From positions 1 to 11,447 of the forward strand of contig MHKK01000047.1 of NCBI GenBank assembly GCA_001818365.1: a stretch of DNA of 11,447 bases, in the 5' to 3' direction. Of this stretch, positions 1 through 5,158 are shown piece by piece (position 1 is the stretch's first letter; each line of letters opens with the position of its first letter). The notes below the pieces were generated by a model that saw nothing but the letters and a program-made list of their open reading frames with translations, did not search any database and had not been told where the DNA came from. This DNA comes from Candidatus Komeilibacteria bacterium RIFCSPHIGHO2_01_FULL_52_14. GTDB lineage: Bacteria; Patescibacteriota; Patescibacteriia; UBA1558; 2-01-FULL-52-15. Both the position numbers and the translations under genes were made by a program.

Positions 1-2
1 TA

Positions 3-350
3 CAGTCAATTCATCCGCAGGCGCAAAAGGCAGCAGAAGCTTCCGAGTGCGCTTCCGAACAGGGTAAATTCTGGGAGATGCATGACAAACTGTTTGAGTT
101 AAATGGCGCAGGTACGCTGACGCTCGACAACATGAAGAAAGCGGCAACAGAAATCAAACTGTCGACCAGCCAATTCAATTCATGTCTCGATACTGGGAAA
201 TACGCTAACGCCGTGAACGAGGATTACCAGGGCGGCCTTTCTGCAGGTGTGAACGGAACCCCCGGCACGTTCATCAACACGCAGTTCGTCGCCGGCGCGT
301 TGCCGTACGCTCAAATCAAAACCGTTATCGATCAGATGCTCGCTTCCTAG
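3..350 (+). CDS. DsbA-like thioredoxin-fold protein, 3' part
   Basis: This is the C-terminal part of a thiol:disulfide oxidoreductase-like protein of the DsbA / Thioredoxin_4 type; the start and the active-site CxxC lie left of the window. The frame is open from base 3, and the first visible residues (SIHPQAQKAA) align with the same region of the next gene (SIHPYAFNAA). Both share the block QGKFWEMHD, followed by LFE. NGTPGTFIN contains the expected cis-proline loop (TP). Two further cysteines, in SECAS and NSCLD, match positions in the neighbouring paralogue and could form a second, structural disulfide. The protein should act outside the membrane, oxidising or isomerising disulfides in secreted proteins. 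It lies 15 bp upstream of its paralogue in what looks like one operon. The family is clear; whether it is an oxidase or a reductase cannot be told without the CxxC. Confidence 0.85.
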   Translation, partial: QSIHPQAQKAAEASECASEQGKFWEMHDKLFELNGAGTLTLDNMKKAATEIKLSTSQFNSCLDTGKYANAVNEDYQGGLSAGVNGTPGTFINTQFVAGALPYAQIKTVIDQMLAS

Positions 351-365
351 CGCTAAGTCTTTTTC

Positions 366-971
366 ATGGGTGGACTCATCCAAAAAACACTGCTCATCGT
401 AGGCGTCGCGCTGCTTCTCGTGGGGTGCACCCCGAAGTATAACGATCCCAAACCGCAGCGCCCGACCAGGGGCGCCGCGTCAGCCACCGTACTCGTCGAA
501 GAGTTTGCGGACTTTGAATGTCCCGCGTGCGGTCTTGCCTACCCGACCATAAAAAAACTTCAGGAAAAATACGGAGATTCCGTATTTTGGAAATTCTACG
601 AATTTCCTCTCATCTCCATTCATCCGTACGCGTTTAATGCGGCGCTCGCAGCCGAGTGCGCGAACGATCAGGGTAAATTCTGGGAGATGCACGATATCCT
701 CTTCGAGAACCAGAAAGCGCTCAAAAACGGCGATCTCAACACGTATGCTTCGAGAGTTGACCTCGACACTGAGCTCTACACCGCTTGTTTTAAATCAAGG
801 GCCAAGAGCTCGGTTGTCCGTGAAGATATGCAAATCGGAGATAAACGAGGAGTGCAAGGAACACCGACGCTCTTCGTCAACGGCACCGTCGTTGAGGATT
901 GGTCAACGCTCGAAACCGCTCTCGACGCGCTTGTACCGGCCGTAACAGCCCAGGAACCTACAAACGAGTAG
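366..971 (+). CDS. DsbA-family thiol:disulfide oxidoreductase lipoprotein
   Basis: A 201-residue exported thioredoxin-fold protein. Residues 1-21 form a lipoprotein signal peptide with lipobox LVGC (C21 is the lipidation site), then a Pro-rich linker. The active site is FECPAC with C52 and C55, and the cis-proline loop is GVQGTPTLF (T166-P167). The helical insert between them carries C98 and C141, which match two cysteines in the upstream paralogue and may make a structural disulfide, as in some actinobacterial and alpha-proteobacterial DsbA proteins. The likely role is disulfide formation in secreted proteins, anchored to the outer face of the cytoplasmic membrane. The start ATG at 366 gives a complete signal peptide; I see no Shine-Dalgarno. 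The gene follows its paralogue by 15 bp and precedes lgt, whose enzyme would lipidate C21. Oxidase rather than reductase is inference. Confidence 0.9.
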   Translation: MGGLIQKTLLIVGVALLLVGCTPKYNDPKPQRPTRGAASATVLVEEFADFECPACGLAYPTIKKLQEKYGDSVFWKFYEFPLISIHPYAFNAALAAECANDQGKFWEMHDILFENQKALKNGDLNTYASRVDLDTELYTACFKSRAKSSVVREDMQIGDKRGVQGTPTLFVNGTVVEDWSTLETALDALVPAVTAQEPTNE

Positions 972-974
972 CTC

Positions 975-1790
975 ATGCAGTATTGGTTTCCCGAAATAGC
1001 GCCTGTACGCGTGCTTTTCGATTTTTTGGGCATCCAAATTCAGTGGTACGGAGTGCTTGTTGCCGCTGGCGTCCTTGCCGGTCTTGCCGCAGCCCGTTCC
1101 GTATACCGGAAACGCGGAGGAGCATCCTCTGACATCGTTGACGCTGCCTGGTTCGCGGTTATCGCCGGGCTCGTCGGAGCACGTCTCTGGCATGTTTTTA
1201 TCTTTCAATGGGGGTACTATTCGCGGCATATCAGCGAGATACCGCAGATATGGCAGGGCGGCATTGCCATTCAGGGCGGCATTCTTGCGGGTCTTCTGAC
1301 GGTATATTTATTTGCGAGAAAACGCGCATTACGTTTTGTTTCACTCACGGATGCGCTTGCTGTTGGGTTGCCGATCGGACAGGCGATCGGGCGATGGGGG
1401 AATTTCTTTAATCAAGAGCTGTATGGATTGCCGACAACGTTGCCGTGGGGCATCTACATCGAGCCCGATCTGCGCATAGCCGGATTCGAGGCGTTCAGCA
1501 GATTTCATCCGACTTTTTTTTATGAATCGACGCTCACACTGCTTCTTTTCCTTCTGCTTTGGCAACGCGCCCCGCGCGAGCACCGGTTTGGCGCGTTGAC
1601 CGGTGCGTATTTGATCGGGTACGGCCTGATACGCTTTGTCATGGATTTTTTGCGTATTGATCCCATGCCCGTTCTGTTCGGGTTGAGATATTCGCAATAC
1701 ATTTCCATCGCTTTTCTTGCGATTGGTATTTTGATTACGTTCGCCCGAATACCCCGTCACCCTCTGGGTGACGGGGACGAAGGGCTTTGA
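975..1790 (+). CDS. lgt: Prolipoprotein diacylglyceryl transferase
   Basis: Lgt transfers diacylglycerol from phosphatidylglycerol to the lipobox cysteine of prolipoproteins, the first step of lipoprotein maturation. The 271-residue product has the usual length and about seven membrane segments. The family signature GRWGNFFNQE is at residues 139-148, and the GARLWHV and FRIDP-like blocks are recognisable (VMDFLRIDP near the C-terminal side). In the loop GGIAIQGGILAG, residue 100 is Gln where E. coli has its important His103; other Gram-positive Lgt proteins also vary here, so this need not mean loss of activity. The gene starts 3 bp after the DsbA-like lipoprotein gene, so the two are probably co-transcribed. 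Its last codons (1752-1776) are an 11-bp perfect stem with a 3-nt loop, part of the hairpin cluster that continues downstream, so the tail after RIPRHP may be repeat-derived. Confidence 0.95.
   Translation: MQYWFPEIAPVRVLFDFLGIQIQWYGVLVAAGVLAGLAAARSVYRKRGGASSDIVDAAWFAVIAGLVGARLWHVFIFQWGYYSRHISEIPQIWQGGIAIQGGILAGLLTVYLFARKRALRFVSLTDALAVGLPIGQAIGRWGNFFNQELYGLPTTLPWGIYIEPDLRIAGFEAFSRFHPTFFYESTLTLLLFLLLWQRAPREHRFGALTGAYLIGYGLIRFVMDFLRIDPMPVLFGLRYSQYISIAFLAIGILITFARIPRHPLGDGDEGL
1752..1776. repeat. Hairpin overlapping the 3' end of lgt
   Basis: CCCCGTCACCC, loop TCT, GGGTGACGGGG: a perfect 11-bp inverted repeat inside the last 13 codons of lgt. No T-run follows, so it is not a classical terminator. 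It is the first of the hairpins that fill the region to about 2310. Confidence 0.85.
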
Positions 1791-1819
1791 AAATTAACCT
1801 GCGGAGCGGGCTCTCCCCG

Positions 1820-1866
1820 TAAAGAACCCGCCCCGATACCTCGCCCTTGAGGGCGAGGTCGGGTTC
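1820..1866. repeat. Structured repeat, copy A (pairs with 11099-11150)
   Basis: Nested hairpin: outer arms GAACCCG (1824-1830) and CGGGTTC (1860-1866), inner arms ACCTCGCCC and GGGCGAGGT around loop TTGA. The left flank is 21 of 22 bases identical to 11099-11120, and AGGTCGGG then TCATT is shared on the right. The inner stem differs in sequence but still pairs in both copies. Confidence 0.75.
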
Positions 1867-1897
1867 ATTCTCATTCGTTTGCGTATTGCAGCCGAAC

Positions 1898-1962
1898 AGC
1901 TCCGACGATCCCGTATGCGGGATGTCGGAGCTCCGACATCCGGCTAAGCCGGAGCGTCGGAG
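1898..1962. repeat. Two abutting hairpins sharing a palindromic centre
   Basis: Arm AGCTCCGAC (1898-1906) pairs with GTCGGAGCT (1924-1932), enclosing ATCCCG / CGGGAT. CTCCGAC (1931-1937) pairs with GTCGGAG (1956-1962), enclosing TCCGGC / GCCGGA. The centre GTCGGAGCTCCGAC (1924-1937) is itself palindromic, so alternative foldings are possible. Confidence 0.8.
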
Positions 1963-2005
1963 TTGCCAAGATGGCCCTAATAGGTTATAGTTCTTCCGCA
2001 AAAAT

Positions 2006-2048
2006 AAACCCGCCCTCGCGGCAGGCCGCGAGGGACCTGGGCGGGTTT
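2006..2048. repeat. Long GC-rich hairpin, terminator-like but without U-tract
   Basis: Outer arms AAACCCGCCC (2006-2015) and GGGCGGGTTT (2039-2048), inner arms CCCTCGCGG (2013-2021) and CCGCGAGGG (2026-2034) around CAGG. The outer and inner arms overlap by three bases, so they compete slightly. Only TTT follows, so termination is possible but uncertain. Confidence 0.7.
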
Positions 2049-2060
2049 GTTACGAGGGGA

Positions 2061-2075
2061 GTCGGCGCCGCCGAC
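2061..2075. repeat. Small hairpin GTCGGC-3-GCCGAC, copy 1
   Basis: GTCGGC, loop GCC, GCCGAC. The same six-base arms recur at 11076-11090 around a different loop (GGA). Confidence 0.6.
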
Positions 2076-2099
2076 AATAATATTTATGAAACCCCCTCC

Positions 2100-2119
2100 A
2101 TCCTCAGTTTGCTGAGGAT
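2100..2119. repeat. Small hairpin
   Basis: ATCCTCAG (2100-2107) and CTGAGGAT (2112-2119) form a perfect 8-bp stem with loop TTTG. Confidence 0.6.
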
Positions 2120-2166
2120 TCCGGGTGACGTAATAAGTTTTCATAAATTTGCAGCGAGCGCGTGTG

Positions 2167-2220
2167 CCCCGACGCGCTTTGCGGTCGGGGTCCCGACCTC
2201 CGCTTCGCGGAGCGTCGGGA
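2167..2220. repeat. Two adjacent hairpins
   Basis: CCCCGAC (2167-2173) pairs with GTCGGGG (2184-2190). Then TCCCGAC (2191-2197) pairs with GTCGGGA (2214-2220), enclosing CTCCGC-TTC-GCGGAG. The 17 bases at 2198-2214 recur exactly at 2514-2530 inside the element after tRNA-Asp. Confidence 0.75.
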
Positions 2221-2234
2221 TTGGTTACCTACCC

Positions 2235-2307
2235 GCCAGCGGCCTGAGCCGCAGGCTCTGGCCCGCCCGCCTGAATTGCTTCAGGCAAGTCGGGCGTGGC
2301 AGGCGGG
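2235..2307. repeat. Compound inverted repeat upstream of tRNA-Asp
   Basis: Contains GAGCC-GCA-GGCTC (2246-2258), GCCTGAA-TTGC-TTCAGGC (2269-2286), and outer arms CCCGCCT (2266-2272) with AGGCGGG (2301-2307). The outer and inner arms share bases, so more than one fold is possible. Confidence 0.6.
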
Positions 2308-2364
2308 GAGCGTCCGCCCCGCAACAAAGCCCCTTGAAAGCAAAATTGTTTCAGCGCCGATGAT

Positions 2365-2441
2365 GGGACCGTAGTTCAGTTGGTTAGAACGTCCGCCTGT
2401 CACGCGGAAGGTCGCGGGTTCGAGTCCCGTCGGTCCCGCCA
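2365..2441 (+). tRNA. tRNA-Asp (anticodon GTC)
   Basis: Full cloverleaf. Acceptor GGGACCG (2365-2371) with CGGTCCC (2431-2437), discriminator G2438, and CCA encoded at 2439-2441. D-stem GTTC / GAAC. Anticodon stem TCCGC / GCGGA with loop CTGTCAC, so the anticodon is GTC at 2399-2401. T-stem GCGGG / CCCGT with loop TTCGAGT. The 3' 21 bases (2421-2441) recur exactly at 2601-2621, so this tRNA end looks like an integration target. I found no clear sigma-70 promoter just upstream, where the hairpin cluster ends. Confidence 0.97.
2421..2441 (+). repeat. 21-bp direct repeat, left copy (tRNA-Asp 3' end)
   Basis: The part of the tRNA from the T-loop to the encoded CCA, starting CGAGTCCCGT and ending GTCCCGCCA. 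It is identical to 2601-2621; identity stops on both sides (TT versus GA before, T versus C after). This is the pattern of an att core at a tRNA end. Confidence 0.9.
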
Positions 2442-2621
2442 TCGGAATTGAAACCATCAGCATCGTGCCTTTGGTGCGGGGTAAGTGGATATCCAAAGGG
2501 GTTTCCGTGACGTCTCCGCTTCGCGGAGCGCACGCCCGCCTGTCCGCTGCGCATGCAGACGGGCAGGGATACGCTCACGCCTCTGGGGGCGTTGAGCGGA
2601 CGAGTCCCGTCGGTCCCGCCA
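2442..2621 (+). mobile_element. Small element with tRNA-Asp tail copy
   Basis: A 159-bp insert plus the duplicated tRNA tail (180 bp in all) lies directly behind tRNA-Asp. It has no gene. In order it holds: a block ending CATCAGCATCGTG (2444-2467), a hairpin CCTTTGG / CCAAAGG (2468-2499), a block GGGTTTCCGTGACGTCTCCG (about 2499-2518) running into hairpin CTCCGC-TTC-GCGGAG (2514-2528), a GC-rich imperfect hairpin around 2534-2564, a hairpin CGCTCACGCC / GGCGTTGAGCG (2572-2598), and the tail copy. The first two blocks recur in order, with a different hairpin between, behind tRNA-Arg at 11360-11447. It looks like a non-autonomous element that uses tRNA 3' ends; no recombinase is in the window. 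Element status is inference. Confidence 0.6.
2601..2621 (+). repeat. 21-bp direct repeat, right copy
   Basis: Exact copy of 2421-2441, including the CCA, with none of the rest of the tRNA upstream of it. It marks the right end of the proposed element. Confidence 0.9.
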
Positions 2622-2632
2622 CAGCCGCATTA

Positions 2633-2672
2633 TTGAAAAAAATAACGCCGTCCTCACACTGAGGGCGGCGTT
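2633..2672 (-). terminator. Intrinsic terminator of the clpP-like gene
   Basis: Stem AACGCCGTCCTC (2644-2655) and GAGGGCGGCGTT (2661-2672) with one G-T pair and loop ACACT. An A-run at 2636-2642 gives a U-tract on the minus strand, and TTTT at 2671-2674 gives a weaker one on the plus strand. It lies about 28 bp after the stop of the minus-strand gene and may also stop tRNA-Asp transcripts. Confidence 0.85.
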
Positions 2673-2699
2673 TTCGTTACCTGTCGCAGGAACACGGTT

Positions 2700-3227
2700 C
2701 TAGGGCAGGATCTCATGGGCGATTCCATACCTGACGGCCTGGGTGGCGGTGAGGATGGTATCGGTCTCCATCAGCTTCAGCGCCTGAGCGGCGTTGAGCT
2801 TGCCTCCGGTTCGCTCCACGAGAACCTCGATGTACTCCTTCTGCTGGTGTTCGAGCAGGCGATACCGTCTCCTGATCTGCGTGAGATCGAGCCGTTCCTT
2901 CTGTTCGAAGACATAGCCGACCTCGTGCAGCAGCATGATGGCCCTTCGGGCGACGATCCGCCGTGTGCCGGCGAGAAAGAGCGGCACGGCCATCGAGTGC
3001 GCGTGGCCCAGCACCACGGTCTGGAGTTTCAGCTTGTTGGCCTGGACAAAATCGTAGAGGCCGAATCCGGTTGAAATCTGTCCGCCCGGGCTCATGATGT
3101 TGAGCTGGATCCAGTCCTCGGGTGCTTCGTCCATGAGGTCCCTCATGCGACTGATGAGGTCCCTGATAGCGTCGGGCTTCACTTCTTCGGCGAGAACCAA
3201 TGTTCTTTTTGGACTGACTCGTTGCAT
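2700..3227 (-). CDS. ClpP-like serine protease
   Basis: A 175-residue protein of the ClpP / crotonase-fold peptidase family. The oxyanion strand is IMSPGGQIS (44-52), the nucleophile S78 is in GHAHSMAVP, the His is H101 in IMLLHEVG, and the Asp is D156 in METDTILTA, so the triad is intact. It should form a cytoplasmic chambered protease fed by an AAA+ unfoldase; none is encoded here. The N-terminus is shorter than in housekeeping ClpP (about 195 residues), because the segment before KRTLVL that normally makes the axial pore loops is missing, and the S-to-H spacing is two residues shorter. This makes it a divergent ClpP paralogue rather than surely the housekeeping subunit. The start is fixed by a strong Shine-Dalgarno, rare in this window. 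Codon use seems richer in CTG/CTC/GTG than in the pil genes, hinting at transfer. Confidence 0.88.
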   Translation of the reverse strand: MQRVSPKRTLVLAEEVKPDAIRDLISRMRDLMDEAPEDWIQLNIMSPGGQISTGFGLYDFVQANKLKLQTVVLGHAHSMAVPLFLAGTRRIVARRAIMLLHEVGYVFEQKERLDLTQIRRRYRLLEHQQKEYIEVLVERTGGKLNAAQALKLMETDTILTATQAVRYGIAHEILP

Positions 3228-3232
3228 TGCTC

Positions 3233-3239
3233 ACCTCCT
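3233..3239 (-). promoter_or_regulatory. Strong Shine-Dalgarno of the clpP-like gene
   Basis: Reads AGGAGGT on the minus strand, five bases before the ATG (AGGAGGTGAGCAATG). It decides the start at 3227 over upstream in-frame options. No other gene here has such a clear site. Confidence 0.9.
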
Positions 3240-3270
3240 GGAAATGGTACGTCAAAGGGCCGAACGGAGC

Positions 3271-3299
3271 ATATAACCATATGGCTCGGTGTGAGTCAA
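3271..3299 (-). promoter_or_regulatory. Sigma-70-type promoter for the clpP-like gene
   Basis: On the minus strand, TTGACT (3299-3294), 17-bp spacer, TTATAT (3276-3271). The expected transcript start is about 37 bases upstream of the ATG, leaving room for the Shine-Dalgarno. Confidence 0.75.
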
Positions 3300-3346
3300 G
3301 CGAAAATGATGCAAAAAATCGTTCTAAAACCAAATTCTCTGAAATA

Positions 3347-3375
3347 TTGACGTTTAACCTCATTTATTGTAAGGT
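3347..3375 (+). promoter_or_regulatory. Putative promoter of the pil operon
   Basis: TTGACG (3347-3352), 17-bp spacer, TAAGGT (3370-3375). The -35 is good and the -10 weak. It gives a leader of about 25 bases before the pilB ATG at 3407 and is divergent from the clpP-like promoter about 50 bp away. Confidence 0.5.
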
Positions 3376-3406
3376 AGGGAACTATTACTAACCGTTATTT
3401 TGCGTC

Positions 3407-5155
3407 ATGATTGGTCTCATTTCCGGAAACCAGTACTCCCAACTCTCAAAGTTACTTGAGAAACGCCGTCTCCTTTCAAAAAAGGATTTTAAGGAGGCGA
3501 TGTCAAAGGCGGAGCAGGACGGACGATACGTGACGCAAGTACTGCTCGAAAACGAATCTCTCCAGCAGGATGATCTCTTAAAGACAATCGCTGAATGCTT
3601 TGGGATCGCCGATATCCGGCTCAGGAACGTCGTGGTTTCGCCGCTCGTGTTGAATCTTATTCCGCGAGAGATAGCCGAACAGCATTCGGTCATCGTTTTT
3701 AAAAAAATAAAAAACATCATCCACGTCGCGACTGCCGCTCCCGAGAACCTGCAGACCATTGACTTTATAAAACAGAAAACCGGTTTTGAACCGCAGGTCT
3801 TTCTGACGACGCCGCAGGACATACGGCACGCACTCAGAAAGTATAAGAGCGATCTCTCTGATGAGTTTGATTTTATCATTCGCCAGAGCACCCAGGAAGC
3901 GCTCGATCAGAACGAAACGCCCGAGAAGATGGCGCATTTCGTTCCGATTATTAAGATGGTTGATACCGTTATTGAGCGAGCCATCCTGCAGCGCGCTTCG
4001 GATATCCATGTGGAGCCGATGGCGGCAAAAATCTGCATCCGCTTCAGAATAGACGGCATGCTCCACACGGTGTCCGAATTGCCGCGGGATATATTGCCAC
4101 CGATCGTTGCGCGCATCAAACTGATGGCGTCTCTGAAACTTGACGAGCACCGGCGCCCTCAGGACGGTCGTTTTAAATTCACGCATGATACGAGGGATAT
4201 CGCGATCCGGGTTTCGAGTATTCCTACGTTGCACGGAACGAAGATCGTTCTGCGTCTGCTCGACGCGCAGGAAAAACCGTTCGGATTCCGCCGGCTCGGT
4301 TTCAATAAGCTCGATTTGGCTACGCTCATGGGCGAACTCCAGAAGCCGCATGGCATGGTTTTGGTTACGGGCCCGACCGGAAGCGGAAAAACGACAACGC
4401 TCTATACCCTGTTGCGTAAACTGAATCGCGACGATATCAATATATGTACGGTCGAGGATCCGATAGAATACGGACTTGAGGGGATCAATCAGATGCAGGT
4501 GAATCCGGACGGCGGCGTAACCTTCGCGACGGGACTCCGTTCGCTATTGCGACAGGATCCGAACGTCATCATGGTCGGCGAGATTCGCGATGTTGATACC
4601 GCCGATATTGCGGTTAACGCGGCTATGACCGGACATCTGGTGCTTTCAACGCTCCATACGAATAATGCCTTTATGACACCGCAGCGCCTTATTGAAATGG
4701 GCGTGCACCCGTATCTGGTATCGACGGTGACCAATCTTATTGTCGCCCAGCGACTCGTCCGGCGCGTCTGCCCCGAGTGCCATTCATATTCGTCATCAGC
4801 GAGCAAAATATTCGACCGTTACCGGGCCTTTTTTGACATTGATGAAGCGCTCAATAAATTTCAGCGCCTGGGGCTGATTTCGAAAGACCTCACCCTGGCT
4901 GACCTCAAGTACTCGTATGGTAACGGCTGCACGAAATGCGCCGATACGGGTTATCAGGGAAGAATCGGAATCTACGAATTGCTTAAGATCGATGATGCCA
5001 TCGGGCATTTGATTCTAAAGAATGCTCCTGCAGATGTCATACGCGCCGAAGCGACCAAACGCGGCACGCTGACAATGAAGGAAGACGGACTCCTGAAGGT
5101 ATTTTTGGGACAAACAACATTGGACGAACTTTGTCGCGTTACGAAGGATAATTAA
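3407..5155 (+). CDS. pilB: Type IV pilus assembly ATPase PilB (GspE family)
   Basis: A cytoplasmic hexameric ATPase that drives pilin extraction and pilus extension; 582 residues, usual for PilB/GspE. An N-terminal MshEN-like domain (about 10-150; LLEKRRLLSKKDFKEAM and the LLKTIAECFGI helix) may bind c-di-GMP or PilM-type partners. The N2 domain with ASDIHVEP follows. Walker A is GPTGSGKT (322-329), the Asp box VEDPIEY lies after it, Walker B is IMVGEIRD (388-395), and the His box is STLHTNN. Zinc-binding cysteines C455, C458, C508 and C511 sit in CPEC and CTKC; the presence of this tetracysteine site supports PilB/GspE rather than the retraction ATPase PilT. It is the first gene of the operon, 3 bp before pilC. 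No Shine-Dalgarno is visible. Confidence 0.96.
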   Translation: MIGLISGNQYSQLSKLLEKRRLLSKKDFKEAMSKAEQDGRYVTQVLLENESLQQDDLLKTIAECFGIADIRLRNVVVSPLVLNLIPREIAEQHSVIVFKKIKNIIHVATAAPENLQTIDFIKQKTGFEPQVFLTTPQDIRHALRKYKSDLSDEFDFIIRQSTQEALDQNETPEKMAHFVPIIKMVDTVIERAILQRASDIHVEPMAAKICIRFRIDGMLHTVSELPRDILPPIVARIKLMASLKLDEHRRPQDGRFKFTHDTRDIAIRVSSIPTLHGTKIVLRLLDAQEKPFGFRRLGFNKLDLATLMGELQKPHGMVLVTGPTGSGKTTTLYTLLRKLNRDDINICTVEDPIEYGLEGINQMQVNPDGGVTFATGLRSLLRQDPNVIMVGEIRDVDTADIAVNAAMTGHLVLSTLHTNNAFMTPQRLIEMGVHPYLVSTVTNLIVAQRLVRRVCPECHSYSSSASKIFDRYRAFFDIDEALNKFQRLGLISKDLTLADLKYSYGNGCTKCADTGYQGRIGIYELLKIDDAIGHLILKNAPADVIRAEATKRGTLTMKEDGLLKVFLGQTTLDELCRVTKDN

Positions 5156-5158
5156 GCT

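Larger units (their letters stand above)
1791..2364. other. 574-bp gene-free region packed with hairpins
   Basis: No convincing gene lies between lgt and tRNA-Asp. The stretch is a chain of inverted repeats with different sequences, listed separately: 1820-1866, 1898-1962, 2006-2048, 2061-2075, 2100-2119, 2167-2220 and 2235-2307. About half of the bases lie in potential stems. The open frames across it are GC-rich, repetitive translations without any recognisable domain. I see no CRISPR-like constant repeat and no integron attC organisation. It may be a landing zone for small palindromic mobile elements; it could also give structured RNA. Confidence 0.7.

Noticed and set aside
2006..2048. Strong terminator for lgt
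   Set aside because: Good stem but only TTT after it, and over 200 bp from the lgt stop. Reported as a repeat instead.
1791..2310. CRISPR array or integron attC series
   Set aside because: The hairpins have no constant repeat with regular spacers and no shared attC core motifs.
1971..2363. 130-codon plus-strand open frame in the hairpin region
   Set aside because: It runs through GC-rich inverted repeats, has no domain, signal or Shine-Dalgarno, and ends at the tRNA.
2281..2578. Minus-strand reading frames with GLEPATFRVTGG and GTRTRDLPRD peptides
   Set aside because: These are the well-known spurious translations of the strand opposite a tRNA gene (here tRNA-Asp).
2713..3363. 216-codon minus-strand frame overlapping the ClpP-like gene
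   Set aside because: Out-of-frame shadow of a gene with intact triad, Shine-Dalgarno and promoter; its product is Arg/His-rich and unlike any family.
3578..4351. 257-codon minus-strand frame opposite pilB
   Set aside because: Lies wholly opposite the conserved ATPase; composition typical of an antisense shadow.
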